A DNA stretch of 64,000 nt. Source: Thalassia testudinum (taxonomy: Eukaryota > Streptophyta > Magnoliopsida > Alismatales > Hydrocharitaceae). A model generated the notes under the pieces. That model was given only the letters and a program-made list of their open reading frames with translations, made no database searches and was not told the DNA's origin. The stretch's first letter is position 1; every line of letters begins with the position of its first letter. Shown piece by piece: positions 23,059 to 35,546 of this stretch. The translations under genes were made by a program, and so were the position numbers. The stretch spans positions 12,282,501-12,346,500 of the forward strand of contig JAZHRO010000024.1 of NCBI GenBank assembly GCA_037157565.1, written 5' to 3'.

Positions 23059-24782
23059 TATTTAACAGGATTTCTTAGCTAAAAGATTTGAGTTTGAAAA
23101 CCTTATTGTCGTAGTTGCATAAAAATCTGTCAAACAAATAATTTAGCCAAAACTCTGGTGAGTCTCAGGTCGAACATGGGGAGGCGAATGTTTGATCAAA
23201 AATCACATTTGAATTATTGTTACGAAAGTAAATTAGCTGGTTGAATTAAATCTACGTTAGCCATCTACTTAAAGAATAATTAATAGAAGAGAGAAAAAAT
23301 AATACAAATAAAGAGAAAATATGGGGAGAATGAGCAAATATTTCATACCCACAGATTCATGTTCATTACAACTACTTGCTATATTAGAAAGCAGGAAATC
23401 TAATCTAGAAAGCAATAAAGAGAAGAGAGAGAGAAATTATCCTCCTCGACGGCTGCTTGGAGGATGAGCCGCATTGATGAAACATCCGGACGAGGGTGGT
23501 GAGATGCTAGACAAGGGAGAACGAAGACAGAGGATGGAACAGGGCAATGTTGTGGCGGATCGACTTCTCTAACGGGGGTGAGAGGACAATCGTGGGCGCT
23601 CCACGAATGGGGGTGAGAAGATGGAAAATTTGTATTTAAGACTCTAATGGAGCATTTGGGGTTTGGGACAAGCTCATAAAGCTTTGGAGGGGGTGAGAGA
23701 AGAAGAGAAGGGATGAAGAATGAGTGGTAAGTGTCCCCTTTTATAGTTGTAGAAATTGGGGGCAAGAAGGTCATTTAAGGCTTTACACATTAATTGCTAG
23801 GGTCTTTAGTGACGGATATAAATGTCACTAAAGATCCACTTCATTGAAGCACACATGTGCCCTTGCCTCTCTACCTTTAGCCACTGAAATGCCTCATTGC
23901 ACGCACGCATCCTCAGCCGCTCAATCAAGAGATCGGATGCACTCAAGCCTCTTCATCTTCAACGCAACGTGCACCCGTGTCAAATTGGGCATGCGTTCGC
24001 GCGTGATCATGCACGTGCGACGCGCTCTTCCATCTAGCACTCGAGATGGTGCCATGTCGAGCTCCCTTGATCGCTCGATCGCCATCGCACAAGAGAATTT
24101 CGCCCATGCCTGTGTGTGCACTCGATTTGAGGCACTTAGCGTCTCGAACATGTGCCTCTGCCTTCGCGAAGGGGACCTCAACCGCTGCGCTACACCCCGC
24201 TTTAAGTCGCGTTTACGAATTAATGCTCATGCGCCCTCAGCCGTTGGATCTTGATCCAACGGTTGAGATCACATCTTAATAGTGCCTTTAGAGTTGGAGC
24301 GGGAGGCTTGGCCGGCGTTGGGCGGCTGGATGGCACCACGTGGTGCCATCCTAGCTGTCCATCTTCTCTAACTTGTAGATGATGCCACGGATATTAGATT
24401 GGACTGATTTTTGCACCGTTGGGCTACGACCGTCAATCCAAACCCATCCATGCTATTGGATTTGTTGTTTAAGGTACATATTTATACCACCTGGTCCCTT
24501 GATCTCTGATCTTTCTCGGACTGTATTTGATACTACGAAAGTCCAATCGAGGCGATCTCGGAGTCATTGAACTCCGATAATCACCCTGATCATATCCTTA
24601 TGGTTGGATCTTTAATCCGAAGCCCTAATAAATCTTTAGGGAGAATTAACCTAAAATTTATACAATATAACCTAAATGCACGATGATACATGTTATGCAA
24701 TATTTATAATGCATGAATGCTTCTATGTCATTAGAAACATACACAAATAGACATTTTAGTCCAATTAGATGTGTGTGCATCA
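23059..24782 (-). mobile_element. Solo LTR E, a shorter LTR family, minus orientation
   Basis: 1724 bp flanked by the perfect duplication TGTGC (23054-23058 and 24783-24787). RNase H codons of E1 continue across it. The plus-strand start is TATTTAAC where TG is expected, consistent with one G-to-A change, and the end is GCATCA. A homologous copy in the opposite orientation lies at about 33119-34868. It shares the inverted U5-like CAGGTCGAACATGGGG but is otherwise unlike the 2.7-kb Athila LTRs. I cannot place the family. Confidence 0.85.
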
Positions 24783-25783
24783 TGTGCGATGCATTCGATT
24801 TTTTTGTCGGAGCAGTCTTAGGCCAGCATCGGGAGCGCTACCCGTTTATGATTTACTACACTAGCAAGATGCTGAATGAGGCTCAACGCAATTATACTGT
24901 TACCGAAAAGGAGTTGCTAGCGATAGTTTTCGTGCAGGAAAAGTTTATATCATACTTGGGTCCAAGGTCATTATTTGCACGGATCATTCAACCTTCCGAC
25001 ATTTGTTGGTCAAGAAGGATACTAAACCACGCCTTATTAGATGGATCCTTCTTCTACAGGAATTTGACATTGAAATAAGAGACAAAGTTGAAGCTCAGAA
25101 TGTTGTGGCTGATATTTGTCGAGAATTGACCCAACCCATATACCTTTTTCCCTTGCTATTTTTGATAAATTTTTGGATGAATCATCGTTGGCCATAGACT
25201 TTGTTGATTTTCCTTGGTATGTGGATATCACGAATTATCTTATCGCAAGCAAGATACCATCAGTGTTATCTAAGGACCAAAGGATGAGATTTCTTTTTGA
25301 GGCCATGCATTATTTTTGGGACGATCCCCTACTGTTCCGGATTGATTCTGACCAAGTGATCAGGAGATGTGTCCCAGATTCGAAGATCCCGAGTGTGTTA
25401 TCCTTTTGCCACAGCGAGGCCTATGGTGGGCATTTTTCCGACAGAAAGACTGCTACGAAAATTTTGCAGTTTGGTTTCTTTTGACCTTTGATCTTTAAGG
25501 ATGCACAGCTTTATGCCACGAACTGCAAGCGATGCCAGTCGGTAGGTTCCATGACTAGGAGAGACGTAATGCCTCTCCAATCGATTTTGGTCATGGAAGT
25601 GTTTGACGTTTGGACATTGATTTTATGGGTCCATTCCCAAACTCGCATGGCTTCGAGTATATTCTACTAGTGGTAGATTATGTCTCGAAGTGGGTGGAAT
25701 CTATTTCTGTGAGGCGTGCTGATCATAAGACTGCAATCTCTTTCCTCTATGAATATATTTTTGCGAGATTTGGTGTTCCTCAT
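24783..25783 (+). pseudogene. E1 RNase H and N-terminal integrase
   Basis: RNase H begins CDAFDFFVGAVLGQ (the catalytic Asp of CDAS is kept, but Ser becomes Phe) and runs through [20 protein letters not shown] and [12 protein letters not shown]. The integrase zinc-binding region follows (FCHSEAYGGHFSDRKTATK, then NCKRCQSVGSM), then the start of the catalytic core around 25600-25640, shifted by a deletion, and VVDYVSKWVES. It stops at FGVPH, where LTR G inserts. Stops and frame changes are frequent. Confidence 0.88.
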
Positions 25784-27124
25784 TGATGATAACATCATCA
25801 TCAACCATATCTAGTTTTAATTAGTCATAATCAATTGATAAATGCTCCTACATAACCGCCAGAAGACGGTAATTCATTGCATATCTTTTCTGAGAGAAAT
25901 GCATTAAAACAGGGGTAAATCTGTAGTTTTAATAGAATATCCTAAATGTAGAACAATCATGGGATTTCCTAGGGGTTTATTGAAGGTCAAATGTTCATAA
26001 ATGTCTAATGAGTAGGTTCATACAGAAAGAAACGGGTTGTCTCGCGTTTTAAGAATGAATGGAATCTCAAACCCTAAAAATAGACCTGCTTAATTAACTG
26101 AGGTTCTGGTTAGAATAAAATTCACATAAATCTTCTAAAAATCATATAAAAATATTCCGTAAGGTTTGGTACCTTTGATTTGACCATCTGAACCCATTTT
26201 GACCTAAAACAGAGTTTCAGACAGATAGTTGCCTTAATTTAGGTTTCTGCAAAAATTACATAGTCAAACTTGGTCAAAACCTAAATCTTACTTTATCATC
26301 AAATTCCTTGGGTCAAAATTAGGTTTGTACCAAAATTTGGGCTCAATCAGTGATCATCTTGACTAAATTTGCATTCTAGTCCAGTCTAACTCTTTTTCTT
26401 ACACACACACCCCTAGATTTTGAAATTCATTGCAAAAAGGCCCCTAACTTCATCTTCTTCTTCGCAATCAGGTCCCTCCACCATTATTGTGGAGAAAGTC
26501 CTACTCCGGTGACCTTCAAGTAGAGATCTCTCCCAAATTGATTGGTGGATCTCTTCCAAAATTGGATACGATCTAAACCTAATCTTGGCTCTAATTCTTT
26601 CCCAAAAGATCATACGAATCCTTTGAAGTTTGGGGTTTTCTTATGCGTGATGCTTCTAAGCTTGGTTTCCAAGCTTGGAATGCTCTCCTAAGCCCTATAA
26701 AAGCATGCCCATGACATGCCTTACCTCCTTAGCTTGGTTTGGACCGGTTCTCCACCTTCTTCTGCTCTCTCTAACCAATCCCTCTGCAATCTTCAGCAAG
26801 CTCCTTTTTCCACATTCTTCAACGACTGTCACAGACTATAGCGGGCCAGTTACTCTTTCTCAAGCTCCTCCACCGCTCGCAATACCAGCGAGGGTCGTCT
26901 TCCATTCTCTTCCTTGCTGTTCTCTCTCATCGGAGGCCCTTCCTTCCACGGTGCCAGCCACACCATATCCGGTGTCCTTCCTATCCCTTTCGTCCCTTAA
27001 AGTAGGTAGTTAGGTCCCCTTAGGTTATTGGTTAATTCCCTTTATCCAAAACCAAAAACAAACCCTCAACGTCGACGTTCGCCATCATCTTCCTTCGCTC
27101 CAACCACCTCTCTATGTTAGGTCA

Positions 27125-29813
27125 TGTTACGACCCGGTTCCCGAATCCCTACAGGACACGAGACCGGCTCGACTCGACTAATCCCAAGACCCAGTCGTCC
27201 AACAAGAAATAACCAAAAAGCAAGAATGTAAATCACATTCACCATGCTAAGTAACTAACAGTAAAAGAGTACAAGCAGTAAAGGAAATAAAAGTTGCTAA
27301 TAGTACATATCACCACCACAACAGTAAAGTAGAACAAAGTACAGAACAAAAACGGTAACAACAGTCTAACTCACTAGCAAAAGGAAGTACAACAAAAACA
27401 AGAACTACTGCTGGGCTCGACTGGGCCCAACACCCTCTGCAGCCGATGACTCAGGCTGGTCAACTCCTGGATCTATAAAGGGGTACGAGTAAAACGGAGT
27501 CAGTGAACGCTGAGTAGAGTGGTAACCAACTAACTAAAGCAGTAAAGACTAACAGGCAGTTTTATCTTTTCTAATTAATTTATTTCGCAAGTCATTTCGT
27601 TTCACCCATTGGTTTACTTTTAGATCTCTTTCTTGATCTCGTGTGTTCCTCGTCGGAACGATCTTGATTGCAGTCTTTTCCGAAAAGTAGAAGACACACG
27701 TGGTGCTCTCCTGGCCGAGAAAGTTCCTCGTGGTGATCCTACACCCAGTCAACCACCCCGAGGTCACAGACAGATGTAGCGGTGACTACGGCAGGCGTGA
27801 TAAGTGCAGGGGTAGCTACCCCGCACTGGCACGCGGTCAGTCGTTTCTGCTAGTAGGTACACCCAAAGTACAACACGGAATAGTATAGGGCCTAGCCCTC
27901 TCAGTAACAGGGGTCTAGCCCCTCAGAACCAAATAGGGGTCTCGCCCCTCCATAGTCCGCGCACCCTCGTCTAGCTACCCCTATTTGCCCAGTGGGCCTA
28001 ACAAGTCGGTGTAGGGTGGCTAGCTGAACCCCGGGCCCTATGGGGTGGCTAACTCCCTCCCTACACTAGTAGCTCTCCCCGGTACAGTGTACACGAGGGC
28101 TAAAGAAGTCGGTGTAGAGTGACCAATCCTAACCCCAGGTCTCAACCTAAGGGCGGCTGGCTCCGCTCTACACTAAACAGGGGACAGTCTCTCTCCTTGG
28201 TACCACGTACTCAAGGGCCAACACACTTCCCACTCACATTTCCGGGTCCATTCCATTTATCCACAGGAGCTCTACTCCTAATTCCCCATAGGGTTCATGC
28301 TCGTATTCACCATGTTGTTCATACCAGGTTTCATCATTCACATTTCAATTCTCATATTATACACATGTAGCTCGTATTTCCATCATTTAACATATACAAC
28401 AAATAATGTCACAGGTAAATGTTTAACTAGTACAGGCATTTCATATTTCACAGGCAACTCATATTTGTTATCAAGCAGTTATTCACATTTCTATTCATTC
28501 ATTTATGACTACAATCTCAAACACGCATATAAACAGTGCAGGTACTTCTCGTCTTAGGATTCATGCCACATCCTAGGTTTCTAGTTATCCAATTTCACAT
28601 ATGCATTTATGATTTATAATCCAAACAAGGGAAACCACTCTACCAGACAATCCGAGAGTACTAGGGGCTCGAACAGCAAGCTTACGCGCCTCTGCAGACC
28701 CCAAACACGCAACAAATCAAAGTCCTATACCAAGGGACATACCACAACGGAATGTTCAGAACAGTATATAAGGCTTTCTAACATGTAGAAGAACTCACAA
28801 GGAAACTACAGATATCTCGTTTGCGTAAAACGGACCTCAACCAGGTCAAAAACAGGACTGCAGACCTAAATCAGACGTCTGGCACAAGGTCTAGACGCCT
28901 TAAAAGTAACCAGGGTCTCACCTCAGGTTCCTGCGTCGACTTCAGACATCCAGAACCCCTACTTGACCGTCTGGACCCAGCTCCAGACATCGGACCTCTC
29001 CTCTAGTCGTCTGGGAGTGCTTCTGGTCGTTTGGTAAGCTGTTCAGACATCTGAAACGCGTGGGAGGGCGTGCCCCATACCTTCCCGAAGCTATCCCTGC
29101 ACGCGACAGGAGAATCACCCACTTTTAGCCATACAGATTGGCTTTGCGATGCAGTCTGCGTGGCCGTAACTGCAAGAGGAACGTACCTTCGTGAAACTCT
29201 GCTTTCAGACGTCCGGTGTCATCACCAGATGTCTAATCCGTCGTCTGGACGACACGCCAGACGTCTGATTCTGGGAAAATCCCAAAACCAGACCGACCTC
29301 CTGATCCTCTCATCGCGCATAGCCGCGACCTCTCCTCCTCGCCTGCAGCTCTGGCTGCAGTAGAGTGTCAGGGACGTCTCCCCCGACGTGCTCCTCCTCC
29401 CGCACGCGCTGCTCTGGCCGTGCATCCTCCGGCGAGCTCCCACGAGCTTGCGAGCTCAAGCTCTTCCTCCTCTCTTCACGCCGCCTCTCCTCATCGCTCG
29501 CTCTCGCGCCCTCTCTCGCACTCGCCCCTCTCGCTGCAGTGGAGAGGAAGGAAGGTGGCTATGGTGGAGTGGAAAAGATAGGAAGGGGGGAAAATGGTCT
29601 TATATAGAGGGTGCGGCTAGGGTTCTGGTGGAGGAGAGAAGAGAGAGAGAGAGAAAAGAGTGCGACTATCTGCGCGCAGCCAGCACGCAGATGCGAAGTT
29701 ACGTACAAAATTTTCAATTTCTAGACATCTGGGAATGGGTCCAGACGTCTAACCAGATGTTTGATTGACAGTCCATACATCCTAAAAGGCTCAGAACAGA
29801 ATGGGTCTTTATA
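27125..29813. mobile_element. Element H: 2.7-kb non-coding insertion, probably a solo LTR of another family
   Basis: Starts TGTTACGACCCGGTTCCCGA. The host LTR text GGTCA (27120-27124) is repeated at 29814-29818, and the match extends to TAGGTCA. There is no recognisable protein. It contains two near-copies of an AGTCGGTGTAG...CTACACT block about 105 bp apart (28003 and 28108) and a ladder of AGACGTCT-type palindromes (28873-29052, 29207-29266, 29723-29762). The right end does not read CA, so either the border or the LTR interpretation is imperfect. Confidence 0.65.
28873..29052. repeat. Ladder of degenerate AGACGTCT palindromes at about 20-bp steps in element H
   Basis: Eight-base units start at 28873, 28893, 28944, 28965, 28985, 29005, 29025 and 29045. 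From 28965 on the step is exactly 20 bp for five consecutive units. Further pairs lie at 29207/29227, 29239/29259 and 29723/29743. Confidence 0.75.
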
Positions 29814-30292
29814 GGTCATCACTCACCACATACCTTCATACACCTTGCTAAACCTCCCAAAAGATTCGCCGTCCATCCTCCTTCAAAAGCCCTAACCTAT
29901 TTCACCCTCTTGACCTCCCAAACCACCCATTGAACAAACCCACTTCACGCGACCTCCTCCACCTTCACCATCCATCTCCAACCACCCTCACAGCATGCCA
30001 CTGCCACCACTGCCTTTGCTACATCTTTGCGATCGTACTGAGCTTCTCTGACAAGGCCGCAAGGCCGTACCTTGTGTTTCAGGTTTGCCAGCCATTGCTG
30101 CCATTACTGAAGCTGCTTTGAGCAAGCTCGAAGCATTTTCTTGTGGCGTTTGCTCTAGGCACCACCTCCAAGTGACGCAAAGGACTTCCAGGCATCTACC
30201 CAGGTGCTCAATTGGGAGCGTTGACTACTACTTTGCCACCAATTGGACGAGACCAATAGCTGTAGGCGCATGCGAAAGAGGGATGTGGGTTT

Positions 30293-30335
30293 AGTCCCAG
30301 ATCGGTGGGAGAAGAGTAACTATGCATACTTAAAT
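30293..30335 (+). promoter_or_regulatory. USE plus TATA-like core promoter of LTR G
   Basis: AGTCCCAGATCG (30293-30304), a 24-bp gap, then CTTAAAT (30329-30335). Confidence 0.65.
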
Positions 30336-31340
30336 TGTTTTTGTGTTCTGGGTTGTTTGCCTCAGACACTTGGGGGTGAGGTCCCCACTCACCCTTTACA
30401 CGACCTGACTTGCCTATCACTACTTGGCTTCGACACCCACGCACGTAGCCCTGGACCTGGTTACGCGTACCCGAATACCCGATTAAATCGGATATCTGGG
30501 GAAGAGGAAAGGAAGGAAAGGAAAGAGAGAGAGCAGGGGAGGGATGGTTTTGATCTCTGAGGATCTTCTCCAAGTGCGTACCTTGTGCTGAAGAGCATAA
30601 CCCTTAGGCTTTGTGAAGGTTGAGAAGAAGAAGAAAAGGAAAGGCAAAAGAGAAGAGGAGAAGAACCAAGGAAGAAGAAGGAGAAGGTTGTCGTGAAGAG
30701 CTGAAAAGGTAGAAGAAGCTAAAAAGAGAAGAAGCTAAGAAGTTTAAAGAAAGGAAGAGAAGAAGAGAAGAGAAGAGCTAAGGGAAGTAAGGAAGAGAAG
30801 GCTCTATGAAGGAGAAGACTTGAAAGAAGGGGTCGTGCCAGAGAAGAGAAAGGAAAGGCAACAGAAGAGAAGAAATTAAGGTAGAGAAGAAGAACAAAAG
30901 AAAAGATCAGAGGCAAAGCACTATAGCAGGCAACATTTAAGTCGTCTGACTTGATAAATCAGACGTCTGATCACTGTTCATTTATTTGACATGGTTCAGT
31001 AGTTGATATATATATGTACTTAGACTAATAATTGGTGATCTAAATTACCATTATTTTATTTTAGGTATCTTTTTATCATAATTAACTCTTGATATACTCA
31101 TGTTACACATTGAAAATCAGTTTTGAGTAGTTATTATTCATTGAAATATCTTAATTGTGCTTCATTCATTATGCTCATTTATATTTTAATTGAAGATTAG
31201 CGTGTGAATTCAATATTTACTCCCTGTGTTCGACCTTGGATTTCATTTAGATATCGAGTTATAAATTTTATTTGTTGAAGAGCTATTTGTCAATTGTACT
31301 ACAACGCATTTCCCTAACATTGACGAAAAGCTTATCAACA

Positions 31341-32065
31341 CTCGTGCATTGATTAGCAATGGGGGAAGTCACTTTATTCATGCCCATTTTAGAGCTCTAT
31401 TGAAGAAATATGGGGTTCATCACCTCATTCCTATCCCATATCACCCACAGACTAATGGGCAAATTGAAGTGTCTAACTGGCAAATTAAACTCATTCTTCA
31501 AAAGATGGTTAGACTCGACCGAAAAGATTGGTCCGATCGATTAATTGATGCACTTTGGGCATATCGAACCGCAAACAAGGCCTCTCTTGGAATGTCAACA
31601 TATAGAATGGTGTATGGAAAGGCATGTCATCTTTCAGTTGAGCTGGAGCACCGTGCCTTTTGGGCAATGCAGAAGTGCAATTTCAACCTCGATACGGGAG
31701 GTTGTGAAAGGAAACTCCAGTTCAGTGAGTTAGAGGAAATACGGCAGGAGGCCTAGCTATGAAAGTGCAAAAATTTACAAGGATAAAACAAAGGCCTTAC
31801 ATGACCGCCACATCCTGAGGAAATCATTTTCTATCAACCAACAAGTCTAGTTGTTTGATTCAAAGCTAAAATTTTTTGCAGGGAAATTAAAATCGAAGTG
31901 GACTGGACCTTTTATAGTGATTCGCCCATATTCAAATGGGGCTGTTCAGATCTAGGGCCTGAAAATTGGGCATGTTTCTGCTGTAAATGGCTAGCGCCTC
32001 AAGCCATTTTTAGCCTAGGAATCTCCTCCTGTTGACGAAACGATACATCTTCTTGAGGACATGTG
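31341..32065 (+). pseudogene. E1 integrase catalytic core and C-terminal domain
   Basis: Resumes with RALISNGGSHFIHAHFRALL, then [34 protein letters not shown] and [20 protein letters not shown]. The GPF-type C-terminal module follows (KLKSKWTGPFIV, NGAVQI, RLKPF). The second catalytic aspartate of the DDE triad is Asn here (ISNGG for ISDGG), and the Glu of IEVSN is kept. A frameshift at about 31753 and stops at 31848, 31951 and 31991 break the C-terminal part. The end is near LLEDM at 32052-32066. No chromodomain is seen. Confidence 0.88.
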
Positions 32066-32930
32066 ACAGAGTTTTCGCCCAATAGGTGGCGTTAAACTCA
32101 ACATTTATTTATTTGTACATATGTACATAGCTCTTATTTTCTTTTTATATATATAACATATTTGTCATCTCATTTGTATAGGTGTTGGAATATGCTGAAT
32201 GTTAATATTGAGAAGATTTTCTAGGTGATTTCTACGTTTGCTCTCTTTCTACACTTTAAATTATTATATGTTTTGTATTTATTTTCATGCATGAGGGCAT
32301 GCACGAGTTTAGGCATGGGGGTGGGGGTAGTACACTTACATTGAAAATTTTCTGCTAACATCTAAAAAAAAAAGAAAACAACATTTATACAGAGCATTTA
32401 TTCAAAAAGATTTTTATCAAGGAGGTTTTATTGAAGATTTTCTTCTTAAATTATTTCTTAGTTTAGAATCTAGTACAATTATTTCACTTGCATGTAGACT
32501 TTGTAATGGATCAATTATGAAAACCAATAGACATTTTTAGTTTGTCAAGGAGAAACAGTGCTTCTTTTACTGAACCGTTGAACAGTTAGGGAGTCAGACA
32601 AACTATCTTTCAGTAGATCTACCAAACATTTGCAAGGTGAGAGTAGAGTGTCTACTGGTGCTCTAAGTCTATTGCGAGAACTCTTAAATTCTAAATAATT
32701 GGATAATGATACTTCAAATTTAGACATAGTTTTCGCTCTTAGTTTCTACGTGCTAACATTGCATGTGAGTTCCTGAGAGCCACCAAATAAGGTAGGTACA
32801 CAAAGAGAGAGTTCTAATAAAATTATGACTAAGGTGGATGGTCACAACTATCCTTTATGGAATCCTCGGCTAAAGGAGAGTATTAGTGCTAAAGGTCAAA
32901 AGTACACTTATCTTATCCATTCCTTCCCAG
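32066..32930 (+). other. E1 non-coding region after pol, with a PPT-like tract
   Basis: There is no gene. Position 32311-32327 reads AGGCATGGGGGTGGGGG, nearly the same as the true PPT at 38303-38316 but placed directly after pol. LTR F interrupts the region at 32931. Confidence 0.6.
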
Positions 32931-33118
32931 TGTTAAGGCGCAAGAATCATCGTTTAGAAATATGCATCGTAATATAGGATGAAATTTGTGCAAACACTTA
33001 AATTTGTAAAACTTGAAAATAGGAAATTAAGTCCGAGGTCATTTGCAGGGAGCAAATATGGAATTCACACACTAATCACAACTTAGAAATGATGTAGACA
33101 CATCTATTTCAAAAAAAC

Positions 33119-34868
33119 TGCCTATTTTTGCGTGTTCTTAGGTGTATAATTGTATTTAGCATTATAAATATTGCATAACATACATTATTATGCATTTAGG
33201 CTAGGTTGTACAAATTATAGGTTAATTTTCCCTCTTTATGGTTAGGGGATAGGGTAATATTATTTTAAGGCGTCAGATTGAAGATTCAACTGTACGGATC
33301 TGATTAGAGCGACGATCGGAGTTCAACGACTTTAAGATTGCCCCGATCAGACCTCCTTAACATTAGATGCAGTCAGAGAAAGATCAAAGGTCAAGGGACA
33401 AGGTGGTGTAAAATCCATATCTCAGATGACAAATCCAACCGTATGGATGGATTCAGATCAACGATCGCAGCCCAACGACGTGAAAATTGATCCAATCTGA
33501 CATTTGTGGCACCATCTACAAGTCAGAAAAGATGGACGGCTAGGATGGTGCCATCCCAGCCGCCCAAAGCACCCAATACTGTCCGCAGCATCTTCTCTTT
33601 ACCGCCAGATCTAATCCAGTCGTTGGATAATCGATCTAGGTCGCACACCATTTCCACCGAAGGAGAGGGTGCGAGTGATCTTGACCGTTGGTCCCTTAAA
33701 TCAGAAACATGACCAAATGCACCGTTCGACAGCAAAGGCGCGACGTGAGTTCAAGCCCCGCCCCGCCTCAAATCGAAGCGGCGGGTGGGCGCAATGAAAT
33801 TGCACCGTTCGATCGACGATGAGCGGCAACCGTGACGACCACATGGAGCCTTCTTGAGCGTCGATGAGGGATCGCACCACATGCACACGATGACGTGCCA
33901 TCAAACGCACCATCGTACGCACGCGCGGTAACAGCAGAAGAGGAAGTAGCGTGCGTGGCTTTTAAGTCGTCCGATCTCTTGATCAGATGACTGAGATGGA
34001 CTTGGCGCGATTAAATGCACAACGACTGAAGATCAGCGGCCATTGACGTGTTCGCACGGGAGACATTCGATCCTCATCGCACAGTAGAGGTTGAGGCGCG
34101 GCTTCTACGACGTAGGGGCTTTAGCGACGTGCACATCCGTCACTAAAGACACTACATTCATGATTAAGCATGTGAAAGGACCTATTTGCCCTTAAAACTC
34201 ACTTATATAAACCTGTACGCCCTCCACTTTTTCTTCATTCCTTCTCTTCTTCTCTCACCCCCTCTAAAGTTCTACTAGCTGTCCTATACCTAGGATGCTT
34301 CATTAAAGCTAGAGTAAAATAATTTTCCATTTTCTCACCCCCTTCGTGGAGCATCTCGCGGTTGTTCTCTTGCCGCCATTCGGGAAGTGGATCCACCACG
34401 ACGTCGCATGGTTTTGTCCTCCGTCCTTTAATTTCGTCCTCCCTCGTCCAGCATCTCACCACCCTCGTCCGGCTTGTCTTCCAAGCAGCCGTCAAAAAGG
34501 ATAACTTCTCACCCCTTCTCTTTTCATCGCTTTTTAGTGTAGATTTATTGCTTTCTAGTGTAGCAAGTAGATGTAATGAACATGATGTTATGGTTATGAA
34601 GCATTTGTTTACTCTCTCCCTATTTTCTCTTTATTTATATTATTCATTCTCTCTCTTCTATTAATTATTCTTTAAGTAGAATAGCTAGTAGATTAATTTC
34701 AACCAGCTAATCTGCTTTCGTGACAATAAATCTAATGCGATTTTTGATCAAACGTTCACCTCTCTATGTTTAACCTAGGACTCACCAGAATTTTATCTGA
34801 TAACGGATTTTTACACAACTATAATGACGGGTTTCAAACTCAAATTCTTAGCGTAGAAATTTTGTTCA
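33119..34868 (+). mobile_element. Second copy of LTR E family, nested in LTR F
   Basis: About 1.75 kb that matches the reverse complement of 23059-24782. Matched text includes GCATTATAAATATTGCATAA near the start and GACTCACCAGA...TTTCAAACTCAAAT near the end. LTR F text continues on both sides. The left border is approximate and no duplication was identified. Confidence 0.75.
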
Positions 34869-35504
34869 TCAAGAAACAATAAGCACAATAATGAATTGAA
34901 TCAAAATATTCAATGAATACTATACTCCAAGAATGTATCTCAAGAAATCAATGGGATAAAAAGAATATGAAATCCTAAAAATAGTGATTTAGATCATCAA
35001 TTAATCCCACAATTTAAACACATATCACAATTCTCAATTAATCCAAATATTCCAATAGTGGTCCTTGAACCACTTACTCAAATAGCTATGCTAGATTAGA
35101 TACCAAATATCCCTAAGTACCTCAACAAATGCCTCAATCAGATGTCAAGGTGCTACAGACGACTCAAACCACAAGGCACTAAGAAGAGACACAAGGGTCT
35201 CGTAGCACAAGGTAGAAGCCTTTCAAGTACAAAAGCACAAGGGCATCTCAAAGGCGCGACAGCGACTAAGTGTTGAGAGAGGAGAGGGGGGGCACGATTC
35301 CCAAGGCAGCAAAAACCCCTATCCTCCCTCTCTGATTTCTTTTTTTTCTCTCTTCAAACCAAGTCGGATCTGAATATCCAGGTAAACGAATCCAGCCCAG
35401 ACTTGTGGGCCTGTTTGCAGGCAAGGGTGCATGCAATGGCGCATGTGGGATGAGGACCTCACCCTTGTGCTCTCGAAGGCAGACAACTGCTGCAACGAAT
35501 TTAT

Positions 35505-35546
35505 TTTATCTACCTTCACTGGATCTGTCCCCTACGATGTGGGACT
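35505..35546 (-). promoter_or_regulatory. USE plus TATA-like core promoter of LTR F
   Basis: Minus strand AGTCCCACATCG (35546-35535), a perfect USE, then a 24-bp gap and GATAAAATAAA starting at 35510. Confidence 0.72.

Larger units (their letters stand above)
25784..31340 (+). mobile_element. Solo LTR G (Athila-type), split by element H
   Basis: Opens TGATGATAACATCATCATCA and ends CTTATCAACA. The flanks are CTCAT (25779-25783) and CTCGT (31341-31345), a 5-bp duplication with one change, and the E1 integrase text continues across it. Without H it is about 2.86 kb. It is close in sequence to the 3' LTR of element K at 59469. A purine-rich tract spans 30600-30910, and U5 text CTCCCTGTGTTCGACCTTGG lies at about 31222. 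Confidence 0.88.

Noticed and set aside
31222..31242. GTTCGA in the conserved U5 motif CTCCCTGTGTTCGACCT as a Pol III B box
   Set aside because: The motif only partly matches a B box, has no A box at the right distance, and lies about 0.9 kb from the USE/TATA pair.
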